Source of the DNA: CAYQTO01 sp964420455
GTDB lineage: Bacteria > Sumerlaeota > Sumerlaeia > SLMS01
Direction of reading: 5' to 3'
Assembly: GCA_964420455.1 (NCBI GenBank)
Contig: CAYQTO010000094.1
Location: 1-14,177, forward strand
Length of the DNA stretch: 14,177 bases
Positions 7,244 to 14,177 of this stretch are shown here, piece by piece (positions within the stretch are counted from its first letter, which is position 1; every line of letters starts with the position of its first letter). The notes under the pieces are model-generated. The model was not told the DNA's origin, did no database searches, and saw only the letters and a list, made by a program, of their open reading frames with translations. Position numbers and translations under genes: made by a program.

Positions 7244-8740
7244 ATGTCTCCCCACTTCCCACCGGGCCGTTCCCCCATCAGCCGCCTCCCCAGCACCGAC
7301 CTCTACCGCAAGGCCTTCCGGCTCTCGATCCCCGCCGTCTTCGAGAACCTGTTCAACTCGGTCATCTTTCTTGTGGATGCGATCATGGTGGCGAGCCTGG
7401 GGCCGGCGGCCCTGGCGGCCGCCGGACTGGCGGGCGTCGTCAACTGGCGGGTGCGGTCCATGGCCAGCGTTATCCACGTTGGTGCGACCGCCACCATTGC
7501 GCGGCGCTGGGGCGAGGGCAACGTCCCCCTCGCCGGGATCCTCTTTTCCCATACCGCCACGCTGGGTATCGCCGCGGGCATCCCCTGCCTGCTCCTCATT
7601 CCCGCCGCGCCCTACCTCTTTGAGCTCATGCGCGCCCCCACCGGCGTGCTCGAGATCATGGTGCCCTACTTCCAGATTCTCGTGTTCTCGCTGCCGCTGC
7701 GCATCGCGAGCTTTGTCATGGCTGCCGGGGTCCGCGCCGCCGGCGATACCCGCACCCCGATGCTGATCACGCTCGTTGCCAATATCGTGAACGTGGCGGG
7801 GAACTACGTGTTTATCTACGGCAAGTTCGGCATGCCGGAGCTGGGCCTGATCGGCGCCGGTCTGGGAACCGCCATCGCCTTTACGCTCGAATTCCTGATT
7901 TATCTGGGATTGGGCTTTCGCGGCTTAAGAACCGGGCAGGTGTTCCGCAAGGCCCCCTTGGGGGGCGCCGCCGGGGAGGAGCCCATGGAGGAAGCTCCCT
8001 ACATCCTTCCCGGAGCGCCCGGCGAGGCCGAGGGAAGACCGGTCCTTCGCTTTGCCTCCGAGGGGTGGACCTTCTTCCTGCCGACGTTTACCAAGCGCAT
8101 TCTGAGAATCGCTCACCCGACCTTTTGGGAGGAGGTGGCGATCACCTTTGGGTTTCTCGGGTTCTTCACCATGATCAACTCCTTCGGCGAAATCGCGATG
8201 GCGGCCCACTCGGCAACGGTCCGGGTGGAAAGCTTCGCTTTTCTGGCCGGCTACGGAGTCTCGGTGGCGACAGGAACGATGGTTGGCCAGGCGCTCGGGA
8301 CGGGAGCGCTCGCAGACGCCCGGCGCGCCTTCGCCGTCTCCCTCACCATTGGGACGGTCCTGATGGGGATCGTTGGGGGCCTCCTGTGCCTCTTTCCGGA
8401 GGTATTCCTCGCGGCCTTTGTGGCGGAGGGACCGGAAGCGGAAGAATTCCTCGCGCTGGGAGCAGCGATCATGATCCTCGCGGGCATCCAGCAGCCTTTC
8501 ATCGGTGCGACGCAGATCCTGGCCAGTGGCCTTCGGGGAGCCGGGGCAACGGTCGCCCCCTTCATGATCCAGATGGCTGGCGTGATTGGTGTCCGACTTG
8601 GAGTCGGTTACTACCTGGCGTTCATCATGGAGATGGGGATGATTGGAGTATATTGGGCCACTGTTCTCGATTGGCTTGTCAGAACCGGTCTCCTGGCGGT
8701 GATTGTTCTGCGGGGCCGTTGGGAAAGGACCAGCGTGTGA
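7244..8740 (+). CDS. MATE-family multidrug/organic cation or lipid-linked substrate transporter
   Basis: This protein of about 498 residues has twelve predicted membrane segments in two six-helix halves, the MATE (NorM/DinF-like) fold. The first half opens with FRLSIPAVFENLFNSVIFLVD and carries AAGVRAAGDTRTPMLITLVANIVNVAGNYVFIYG, the conserved helix-5/6 signature. The second half repeats it with ILASGLRGAGATVAPFMIQM. MATE proteins export cations, drugs or other small molecules using Na+ or H+ gradients; the substrate is not readable. Between the halves is an unusually long polar loop of about 75 residues (roughly bases 7920-8140) rich in Gly, Glu and Pro. The start is uncertain: ATG 7244 suits the family N-terminus but has no ribosome site, while ATG 7175 has a GGAG 14 bases upstream. 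It is read away from the GTPase operon. Confidence 0.92.
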   Translation: MSPHFPPGRSPISRLPSTDLYRKAFRLSIPAVFENLFNSVIFLVDAIMVASLGPAALAAAGLAGVVNWRVRSMASVIHVGATATIARRWGEGNVPLAGILFSHTATLGIAAGIPCLLLIPAAPYLFELMRAPTGVLEIMVPYFQILVFSLPLRIASFVMAAGVRAAGDTRTPMLITLVANIVNVAGNYVFIYGKFGMPELGLIGAGLGTAIAFTLEFLIYLGLGFRGLRTGQVFRKAPLGGAAGEEPMEEAPYILPGAPGEAEGRPVLRFASEGWTFFLPTFTKRILRIAHPTFWEEVAITFGFLGFFTMINSFGEIAMAAHSATVRVESFAFLAGYGVSVATGTMVGQALGTGALADARRAFAVSLTIGTVLMGIVGGLLCLFPEVFLAAFVAEGPEAEEFLALGAAIMILAGIQQPFIGATQILASGLRGAGATVAPFMIQMAGVIGVRLGVGYYLAFIMEMGMIGVYWATVLDWLVRTGLLAVIVLRGRWERTSV

Positions 8741-8823
8741 GGGAAAAAAACTCGACAGCTTTTTCTAATGTGACAAACGCGTGGCAGGGAAGGGGCGCTG
8801 CGGGGACCGATGTCGCAGCGTTG

Positions 8824-8835
8824 ACCTCTGAAAAA
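8824..8835 (+). repeat. 12-bp direct repeat, copy 1, upstream of dnaA
   Basis: The sequence ACCTCTGAAAAA occurs here and again exactly 78 bases downstream at 8902. It is a possible binding site for a regulator, by position only; the protein is unknown. Confidence 0.6.
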
Positions 8836-8901
8836 GGACGACTTCCAACGCGTTACATGCCGGAATCGCATTCCTGCTTGGGCATGTGTACCTCGACAAA
8901 T

Positions 8902-8913
8902 ACCTCTGAAAAA
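8902..8913 (+). repeat. 12-bp direct repeat, copy 2, upstream of dnaA
   Basis: This is an identical copy of ACCTCTGAAAAA. It lies in the loop of a short inverted repeat (CTCGA/TCGAG, 17-base loop), about 50 bases before the TTG alternative start of dnaA and about 125 bases before the preferred ATG. Confidence 0.6.
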
Positions 8914-9037
8914 TCGAGACTTATGGGCATTCTCCCCACGTGGTGACGAGGAAACAAATCACTTGAGCGGGGCTTGTTCGATCTCCTATGGGATCGATTT
9001 ACCGCGGGAACAAACCGAAAACGACTCGACCAGACTT

Positions 9038-10588
9038 ATGAACCGAGCAACTGGTACGCCAATACAGCCCGAGGTCTGGGAACGTGCGATGCAGAAACTT
9101 CGCGCCCGCCTCGGCGAAGAGACCTGGACATCCTGGATCGCCCCGATCACCTGTCGCGACCTCAGACAGGACGAAGGGCGTCTCCTCCTTTCCGTCCCGA
9201 ACTCTTTCTATCTCCGATGGATCGAAAAGCGGTACATGTCCGACCTGACGGAAGCGTTCAGCGAGGCGCTCGACCGCCAGTTGATCGTGGCGATCGCCGT
9301 GGAATCCCCGGCGCCTTTGGTGCTGAACGGCAGCCGCTCGGGGGGGAACGGATCGGCCGGCGCGCCAGCGGCCGACCTCTTCACCGAGAACGGTTTTGAC
9401 CCGACCGAGGAAGCGGTCGTGGCGGAGGCCCCGGAGGACGAGGCGCGTCCGCTCCGTGGAGCCTACACGCCGCTCCCCGACCTGCGGGTTGGCCGCATGG
9501 GTGTCCCTGCGGAGGAGGTGGAAAGTCCGCGCGATGGCGCCCTTCCGCCGCCACCACGCCTCAACCCCCGTTTCGTCTTCGAAGACTTCGTCGTAGGGGA
9601 AAGCAACCGGTATGCGAACGCCGCCGCACTCGCCGTCGCAGACCCCAACGCCAAGGCCTTCAATCCTCTGTTTATTTACGGAGGCTCGGGACTTGGGAAG
9701 ACCCACCTGATGCAGGCCATTGGCGCCCGCATGCATCAACGCGACAAGGCCCTCCACGTCGTCTATGTGACGAGCGAGCAGTTCATCAACACCTTCATCG
9801 ATGCGATCCAAAACCGGCGCTACGTGGAGTTCCGCAACGCCTTCCGCAAGGTCGACCTGCTGCTGATCGACGACGTCCAGTTCCTGATGGGCAAGGAGCG
9901 CACGCAGCAGGAGTTTTTCCACACCTTCAACGATCTTTATGACGCCGGGAAGAAGGTGGTGGTGACGAGCGACCGGCCGCCGCGGGACCTTTCGGCGCTC
10001 GAGGAGCGGCTGCGGTCGCGCTTCGAGTGGGGCCTCCTGGTGGACATCCAGCCGCCGGACCTCGAAACGCGCATCGCCATCCTCCGCCGCAAGGCCCAGC
10101 AGGAAGGCATCCGGCTCCCTAACGACGTGATCCTGTTCATCGCCGAGCGCGTAACCCAGAACGTCCGCGAGATGGAGGGAGCCCTCAAGCGGCTGCGAAT
10201 GACTTCCTCCCTCCACGGCAAGGAAGTGGATCTCGAGACGGCCCGCAACGTTCTCAGCCACCTGATGCACGGGAGCGCCCAGCCCCGCGTTTCGATCGAG
10301 GACGTCCAGCGGGCGGTCTGTGCCTATTTCGGCATCCGGCTGGGCGACCTGCTCGGCAAGAACCGTTCAAAGAAATTCAGCCAGCCCCGCCACCTGGCCC
10401 AGTACCTCAGCCGCAAGTTGACGGATTTCAGCTTTCCGGACATTGCCCAGAAATTCGGCGGCAAGGACCACACGTCGATCATTTACGCCTGCCGCAAGGT
10501 CGAGAACATGATCCAGAAGGATCCCAACATGGCCAACGTGGTGAATTACCTGACAAAGCAGGTGACCAAGGGGGGCGATTCCGGCTAG
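9038..10588 (+). CDS. dnaA: Chromosomal replication initiator protein DnaA
   Basis: This 516-residue protein (from ATG 9038) has all four DnaA domains. Domain I (about 8-85) starts EVWERAMQKLRARLGEETWTSWI. A variable linker runs to about residue 180. The AAA+ domain has Walker A GGSGLGKTHL (about 215-224), Walker B LLLIDDVQF, sensor 1 VVTSDRPP, and the LEERLRSRFEWGL arginine-finger region. Domain IV ends with the DNA-binding signature GGKDHTSIIYACRKVE (about 475-490). It binds ATP and opens the replication origin. An in-frame TTG at 8963 has a good GAGGA ribosome site ten bases upstream and would add 25 residues; ATG 9038 fits the family N-terminus but has no visible ribosome site. The gene stands alone: MATE upstream, an SDR gene downstream behind a strong terminator, and no dnaN, recF or gyrB within the window. 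Confidence 0.97.
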   Translation: MNRATGTPIQPEVWERAMQKLRARLGEETWTSWIAPITCRDLRQDEGRLLLSVPNSFYLRWIEKRYMSDLTEAFSEALDRQLIVAIAVESPAPLVLNGSRSGGNGSAGAPAADLFTENGFDPTEEAVVAEAPEDEARPLRGAYTPLPDLRVGRMGVPAEEVESPRDGALPPPPRLNPRFVFEDFVVGESNRYANAAALAVADPNAKAFNPLFIYGGSGLGKTHLMQAIGARMHQRDKALHVVYVTSEQFINTFIDAIQNRRYVEFRNAFRKVDLLLIDDVQFLMGKERTQQEFFHTFNDLYDAGKKVVVTSDRPPRDLSALEERLRSRFEWGLLVDIQPPDLETRIAILRRKAQQEGIRLPNDVILFIAERVTQNVREMEGALKRLRMTSSLHGKEVDLETARNVLSHLMHGSAQPRVSIEDVQRAVCAYFGIRLGDLLGKNRSKKFSQPRHLAQYLSRKLTDFSFPDIAQKFGGKDHTSIIYACRKVENMIQKDPNMANVVNYLTKQVTKGGDSG

Positions 10589-10618
10589 CGGTCAGACGCG
10601 AGGTGATTTGAGACTTCC

Positions 10619-10660
10619 CGGGCGGGAGGCGGTTTTGGCCTCCCGCCCGTTCTGTTTTCG
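10619..10660 (+). terminator. Rho-independent terminator after dnaA
   Basis: A perfect 12-bp stem, CGGGCGGGAGGC (10619-10630) pairing with GCCTCCCGCCCG (10638-10649), has a 7-base loop and is followed by the T-rich run TTCTGTTTT. It begins about 30 bases after the dnaA stop and separates dnaA from the next gene. Confidence 0.88.
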
Positions 10661-10689
10661 CAGGGCAGGGGGGGACCAGAGGTGCGATC

Positions 10690-11658
10690 GTGAAGGTGCT
10701 GGTGACAGGTGCGAACGGGCTGGTGGGGTCGGCGGTCTGCAGGGCCCTCGAACAGGCGGGCCATGTGCCGATCGCCCTGGTGCGCCCCGGTGCCAACACG
10801 GAACTCCTTCCCCCTGCACTGGTGCCACTCGAGGGCGACTTCACCGATGGGGGCGCGATGGAGGCGCTGCTGGCCGAATCCGCGCCGGAGGCAATCGTCC
10901 ACGTCGCCGCAGTGGTGTCGACCGGCCGGCCGGACCTGGAGGCTTCCCTGGCAGTCAACGTGCACGGGACCGAAGCACTGCTGGCAGCCGCCGCCCGGGC
11001 GGGCGTCCGCCGGTGGGTACAAATCAGTTCGATGAGCGCGCATCCCGGAAACGCTTCGGTTTATGGAGCCACGAAGTTCGCGGCGGAGGAGGCCGTGCGG
11101 GCGTCGGATTGCGATTGGACAGTGCTGCGTCCCAGCCTTGTCTATGGCCCCCGGCGGCGGGGAATCTTTTTCAAGCTCGTCCGACAGCTGGCCTCGCTGC
11201 CGGTCATCCCCCTGCCAGGCGGGGGTCGGTTTCCCCTTCGGCCCGTGCACGAGGAGGATCTGGCGGGAGCGGTGGTGGCGGCGCTGGATCGGCCGCAGGC
11301 GGTCGGCCAGGTCTACATGCTCGGCGGGCCGGAGGACTGGACCTATCGCGAGTTCATTCAGGAGACGCTCGAGGAGCTGGGCCGCAGGACGGGTCTGCTG
11401 GACGTACCCATGGCACTTTGCCGGATGGGGGCGATGGTGGGCGAGGTGCTGCTGGAGGAACCGCCGCTGACGACGGACAACCTGGAGGGATTGGAGAAGG
11501 CCGTGGCCGTCGACCCGGACCCCGCCCGGCGAGACCTGGGGTTCAATCCGCGTCCCTACCGGGAGGGCTTTCGTCAGTGCCTCGCTTCCGGGCTCCTCGG
11601 AAAGGGCGGTTCGGAGGCGGGGCCGCGCCAGCCCGCCACGGATTCCGGGGCGAGGTAG
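10690..11658 (+). CDS. NAD(P)-dependent epimerase/dehydratase, extended (atypical) SDR family
   Basis: This 322-residue protein has an N-terminal Rossmann fold: dinucleotide motif TGANGLVG (residues 6-13), the acidic turn EGDFTD, VHVAAVVS, the Ser stretch ISSMSA, and the catalytic pair YGATK (Tyr125, Lys129). RPSLVYGP follows, as in nucleotide-sugar epimerases and NDUFA9-like proteins. These enzymes act on nucleotide sugars, sterols or other alcohols/ketones in the cytoplasm; the substrate here is not recognisable. The start is GTG 10690, with AGAGG seven bases upstream. It follows the dnaA terminator, so it probably has its own promoter in the roughly 30 bases between them or relies on read-through. 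Its last 85 bases overlap the 3' end of the convergent YraN-like gene, and its C-terminal tail (about 30 residues, Gly/Pro/Ala-rich) looks unstructured. Confidence 0.88.
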   Translation: MKVLVTGANGLVGSAVCRALEQAGHVPIALVRPGANTELLPPALVPLEGDFTDGGAMEALLAESAPEAIVHVAAVVSTGRPDLEASLAVNVHGTEALLAAAARAGVRRWVQISSMSAHPGNASVYGATKFAAEEAVRASDCDWTVLRPSLVYGPRRRGIFFKLVRQLASLPVIPLPGGGRFPLRPVHEEDLAGAVVAALDRPQAVGQVYMLGGPEDWTYREFIQETLEELGRRTGLLDVPMALCRMGAMVGEVLLEEPPLTTDNLEGLEKAVAVDPDPARRDLGFNPRPYREGFRQCLASGLLGKGGSEAGPRQPATDSGAR

Positions 11659-12080
11659 CCCTCCTCCACATCGACCCGGAAGCCGATCCGGCTTCGCGAG
11701 GCGGGCTGGACGAGCCAGGCGTCAAACCGCAAGGCGACGGCTTGCTGGCCGGTGGCATGGAGATAGGCGGAGGCCAGTTGCGCCAGATGGCGCGTGCGGT
11801 CGCCGTCGAAGACTTCGCCCCACGGATTGTCGTCGTGAGGGGCGCGGAGCTTGACCTCGAGGATCGCGAGAAGGTCGCGCCGGGCCACCACCATGTCGAT
11901 GTCGCCGCGGGTGCCGCCGGGGCTCCAGCGATGGGCCTGGATGCGCCAGCCCCTCCACCAGCAAACGTGGGCGACGACGTATTCGCCCCAGAGGCCGCGC
12001 TGGTGCACGTTCCAGCGAGAGCGGAACCGCTCGGGCGGGAGCAGGGGAAGCATGACCGGCCGGGGCAAACGGAGCCTCAT
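11574..12080 (-). CDS. yraN: YraN/UPF0102-family endonuclease-like protein
   Basis: This 168-residue protein shows the YraN pattern: RGLWGEYVVAHVCWWRGW (Glu33), then GDIDMV (Asp60, Asp62) and AILEVKLR (Glu75, Lys77). These are the acidic/Lys residues of the Holliday-junction-resolvase/restriction-enzyme-like (PD-D/ExK) fold. FDGDRTRHLAQLASAYLHATG then matches the family's C-terminal helix. The family is widespread, of uncertain role, and often near rnhB or methyltransferase genes, none of which is here. Usual length is about 120 residues; this copy has an N-terminal lead of about 25 residues and a longer tail, the last 28 codons of which overlap the SDR gene on the other strand. The ATG at 12080 has AGAAGGA nine bases upstream, supporting the start. 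Confidence 0.82.
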   Translation of the reverse strand: MRLRLPRPVMLPLLPPERFRSRWNVHQRGLWGEYVVAHVCWWRGWRIQAHRWSPGGTRGDIDMVVARRDLLAILEVKLRAPHDDNPWGEVFDGDRTRHLAQLASAYLHATGQQAVALRFDAWLVQPASRSRIGFRVDVEEGYLAPESVAGWRGPASEPPFPRSPEARH

Positions 12081-12219
12081 CGGGGACAGTCCTTCTGGGC
12101 GGTCACGGAAACGCGCGCCCGGCCGCGTATTCGGATTGATTCAGTGAGGCGGCTGCTGTCATCCGCCCTCCACGCGTGTTCGCCCATTTCTTCCCGTTCC
12201 CAAAGGATTCTTCCCGCTC
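12081..12219. promoter_or_regulatory. Divergent intergenic region between the YraN-like gene and tolB
   Basis: The 139 bases between two divergent starts should carry both promoters. Only the ribosome sites are clear: AGAAGGA for the leftward gene and AAAGGA, 12 bases before the tolB ATG. I could not assign -35/-10 boxes with confidence. Confidence 0.35.
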
Positions 12220-13554
12220 ATGATGGTCCACACCCGTTCCCTTGCCCTGGCCCTGACGTATTGCTTCCTGGCGTTGCTCGCCCTCGCCCCGGCGCAAACC
12301 GAGCGCTGGGACGTCCGGCCGACCTACCAGTACCAGAAGTCCACCATCGCCGTGGTGCGGTTCAACAATACGGACACGGCACTCGAAACGGAAACGCTGC
12401 CGCGGATCATCCGCAATGACCTCGACCTGTCGGGCCTTTTCCAAATGCCGCCGGACCAGTTGAAGGTGAACCGGCAGAACCTCATCGACCACCGACGCAA
12501 CTCGATCGACTGGGACTTCTGGCGCGGGGAGAAGATCGACTACTACTGTATGGGTTCCGCACGCCAGCAGGGAAACGAGCTGCGGGTGAACGTGCTGGTG
12601 TATGATATCGCCTCGCGCCGTCAGGTGCTGAACCGGGAGTTCAGCGGAACCGTGGATCGGCTGCGGGATCTCGCGCACCAGATCTCCGACGCGATCATTC
12701 TCCAGCTGAAGGGGATTGAAGGGGTATGCCGCACGAAGCTTTTGTTCGTGACGGAGCAGGCACCGGGCGTGAGGGAAATCGCGATCATGGACTGGGACGG
12801 GTTTGACGCCCGCAAGGTGACGAATTTCGGCAGCATCGCGACGGGGCCCGTCTGGGGAGCGAACGGCACGGAGATGTACTTTACCGCGTACCAGGGGAAC
12901 CGGGCACGCATCTACGGGATGCAACTACTCCCCGACGGCGCGATGAAGTTCCACCCAGGGCAGATGTGGACGATTGCGAGCTACGGGGGGACGAACCACT
13001 CGCCGGCGTGGAGCAACACGGCACGGCGGGTCGCGATGGTCCTCAGCCGGGATGGAAACTCGGAGATCTACACGGCGGGACGGGACGGCAAGGGGCTGTT
13101 GCGGCTGACGCGGACGCGGGCCACGGAGGGGAGCCCGACCTGGTCGCCGGACGGCAGCCAGGTTGCCTACACCTCGAACGAATCGGGCGCGGTGCACCTG
13201 TATCTCGCGAACGCGGACGGGTCGAACAAGCGGCGGATCACCTCGCAGGGTTCGTGGAACGACGCGGTCAGCTGGTCGCCGGACGGGCGCCGGCTTGCGT
13301 TCGTTTCGCGCCGCCAGGGCGTGAACGATATCTATCTGTTCGACCTCGACCAGGATTCCGTCCGCCGGCTGACGATGAACCAGGGAAACAACGAAAGCCC
13401 CGCCTGGGCACCGAACGGAACCCACATCGCCTTTTCGTCGGACCGCAGCGGCCGTTACCAGATTTACCTGATGCTGGACGATGGCTCGAACCAGAGGCCA
13501 CTGACCAATTCGGGCCGGAACACGATGCCCGACTGGAGCCCGATGTTTAACTGA
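12220..13554 (+). CDS. tolB: TolB, periplasmic beta-propeller component of the Tol-Pal system
   Basis: This 444-residue protein has a Sec signal peptide (hydrophobic residues 8-23, probable cleavage after about 25, APA-Q). The N-terminal TolB domain (about 35-170) includes STIAVVRFNN, the IIRNDLDLSGLF motif that is a family hallmark, and VNVLVYDIASRRQVL. A beta-propeller of PD40/WD40-like blades follows, with repeats near 208 (VWGANGTEMYF), 260 (PAWSNTARRVAM), 305 (PTWSPDGSQVAY), 348 (VSWSPDGRRLAF), 391 (PAWAPNGTHIAF) and a terminal PDWSP. TolB works in the periplasm with Pal and TolA in outer-membrane constriction and integrity. No pal, tolQ, tolR or tolA is next to it; a probable glycosyltransferase follows after 48 bases. 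A second ATG immediately after the first (12223) is an equally possible start. Confidence 0.93.
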   Translation: MMVHTRSLALALTYCFLALLALAPAQTERWDVRPTYQYQKSTIAVVRFNNTDTALETETLPRIIRNDLDLSGLFQMPPDQLKVNRQNLIDHRRNSIDWDFWRGEKIDYYCMGSARQQGNELRVNVLVYDIASRRQVLNREFSGTVDRLRDLAHQISDAIILQLKGIEGVCRTKLLFVTEQAPGVREIAIMDWDGFDARKVTNFGSIATGPVWGANGTEMYFTAYQGNRARIYGMQLLPDGAMKFHPGQMWTIASYGGTNHSPAWSNTARRVAMVLSRDGNSEIYTAGRDGKGLLRLTRTRATEGSPTWSPDGSQVAYTSNESGAVHLYLANADGSNKRRITSQGSWNDAVSWSPDGRRLAFVSRRQGVNDIYLFDLDQDSVRRLTMNQGNNESPAWAPNGTHIAFSSDRSGRYQIYLMLDDGSNQRPLTNSGRNTMPDWSPMFN

Positions 13555-13602
13555 CGGCGGCAATCGGCTTGTGCCGGGGGCTGGCGGGGGCTTGATGGGC
13601 TG

Positions 13603-14177
13603 ATGCGCGTTGTCGTCACCGGAATGGGCCCCTGGCCCGGCGAGGCGGGTGCGGTCGTCACTGGGCCGTCTATACGCCTCCGCCAGTTCGTGGAGCCGCT
13701 CGTGGCCGCCCGCCACGAGGTCATCGCGGTGTTGCTGGAGGAGCAGCCCCGCGACCGCATCGCGATCCCCGGCGTCCTTGCGGCAGCGTCCTTCACACCG
13801 GAGGAGATCCTCGACCCGGAGGCGGTGCAGCGGCGGCTTGATCTTCAGTTCACCGGTGCGGTGCTGGGCGTTGGCTCGCTGATGCCGGTGGCGGCGGGAA
13901 CGCGACTGGCGGCGCGTCTTGGGAAACCTGCCTGGGTGGACCTGTTTGGCGATCCCCTTGCGGAGTTCCACGCGGCCCAGCTGCGTCAGGGCGGCAGCAT
14001 CGACCTGACTGCCCGCGACCACATCTGGAAACTCGTGCGCGAGGCGTTGCTGGCGGGAGATGCCTTCTCGACGGTGAGTGCACCGCAGCGCCATGCGCTC
14101 CTGGGCCAGCTCGGGCTGTTGGGGCGCTATGGCGCGTTGTGGGATGTCGGGCGCCGCCTGCATGAAATCCCCTGCGC
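13603..14177 (+). CDS. Probable GT-B glycosyltransferase, N-terminal part, cut by window end
   Basis: The frame is open from ATG 13603 to the window end (191 codons), so only the N-terminal lobe is seen. It begins MRVVVTGMGPWPGEAGAVVTGPSIRLRQFVEPL, a Rossmann-like strand, Gly-rich loop and helix. LGVGSLMPVAAGTRLAARLGKPAWVDLFGDP and AFSTVSAPQRHALLGQLGLLGR follow. The 'KP-W-DL-GDP' and 'FS-VS-PQ' pattern resembles the donor-independent N-lobe of family GT4/GT1-like glycosyltransferases, which add sugars to lipids or polysaccharides. A TGA stop in the same frame six bases upstream, in ATGGGCTGATG, fixes this as the first usable ATG. The 48-base gap from tolB, with no hairpin, suggests co-transcription. 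The nucleotide-sugar-binding lobe lies beyond the window, so the family call is provisional. Confidence 0.6.
   Translation, partial: MRVVVTGMGPWPGEAGAVVTGPSIRLRQFVEPLVAARHEVIAVLLEEQPRDRIAIPGVLAAASFTPEEILDPEAVQRRLDLQFTGAVLGVGSLMPVAAGTRLAARLGKPAWVDLFGDPLAEFHAAQLRQGGSIDLTARDHIWKLVREALLAGDAFSTVSAPQRHALLGQLGLLGRYGALWDVGRRLHEIPC

Larger units (their letters stand above)
8741..9037. promoter_or_regulatory. Non-coding leader upstream of dnaA
   Basis: About 300 bases, clearly richer in A/T than the flanks, separate the MATE stop from the preferred dnaA start. It begins with an imperfect A/T hairpin (8743-8765, GAAAAA pairing with TTTTTC), which may be a weak terminator for the MATE gene. It holds a perfect 12-bp direct repeat and a small inverted repeat (CTCGA at 8892-8896 with TCGAG at 8914-8918) around its second copy. 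No sequence close to the DnaA box TTATNCACA was found, so I do not call it an origin. A GAGGA just before a TTG at 8963 suggests dnaA translation might begin there. Confidence 0.5.

Noticed and set aside
7469..7477. TTATCCACG, one mismatch from a DnaA box
   Set aside because: It is a single site inside the MATE coding region encoding conserved-looking residues, with no cluster of similar sites nearby.
7112..7552. Upstream extension of the GTPase frame by 147 codons
   Set aside because: The extension is antisense to the MATE gene and unlike any GTPase; the MPIINYRTRE start matches the MglA N-terminus precisely.
8999..10270. A 423-codon minus-strand open frame opposite dnaA
   Set aside because: It is the antisense shadow of a highly conserved dnaA; no recognisable domain.
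10608..12419. A 603-codon plus-strand open frame
   Set aside because: It runs out of frame through the SDR gene, antisense to the YraN-like gene and into tolB; its product is Arg/Gly-rich with no motifs, while all three overlapped genes have clear signatures.
12925..14163. A 412-codon minus-strand open frame opposite the end of tolB and the glycosyltransferase start
   Set aside because: Arg/Pro-rich composition with no motif; the plus strand carries the PD40 repeats and the GT-like N-lobe.

Overview
The window is GC-rich, densely coded bacterial DNA. It holds twelve genes that can be supported, two of them cut by the window edges. No tRNA, rRNA, insertion sequence, CRISPR array or phage gene was seen. 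A TolB-type periplasmic beta-propeller protein, a PBP4-type peptidoglycan hydrolase and a lipoprotein solute-binding protein point to a cell envelope with a periplasm, so a Gram-negative-type organism. The phylum cannot be fixed from this window. A solitary dnaA and an MglA/roadblock pair would fit several deep-branching or uncultivated lineages.

Layout: (1) 1-1362 (+) is the 3' part of a dacB-like D-Ala-D-Ala carboxypeptidase/endopeptidase. (2) 7111-1369 (-) is a compact run of six genes read leftwards: an MglA-like small GTPase, a roadblock/LC7 protein, a trehalose/maltose-type solute-binding lipoprotein, two sugar ABC permeases (MalF- and MalG-like), and a large ABC-2-type membrane protein. 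Three junctions overlap (ATGA, GTGA, ATGA) and the other two have short gaps, so co-transcription is likely. (3) 7244-8740 (+) is a MATE-family transporter transcribed divergently from that run. (4) An AT-richer gap of about 300 bp carrying a perfect 12-bp direct repeat leads into dnaA (9038-10588, +), which ends at a strong intrinsic terminator. (5) An extended SDR NAD(P)-binding protein (10690-11658, +) runs tail-to-tail into, and overlaps, a YraN-family nuclease-like gene (12080-11574, -). (6) tolB (12220-13554, +) is followed closely by the start of a probable GT-B glycosyltransferase (13603 to the window end).

The most interesting part is the six-gene leftward run. A polarity/motility-type GTPase and a roadblock partner (the MglA/MglB module) appear translationally coupled and sit directly upstream of a sugar-uptake ABC cassette and an ABC-2 membrane protein, with no ATPase gene for either transporter in view. 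The GTPase keeps the MglA residues Arg53 and Gln82 but has Ser where MglA has the Gly equivalent to Ras Gly12. Two other oddities are a KPG in place of the KTG box in the PBP4-like protein, and dnaA lying apart from dnaN/recF.
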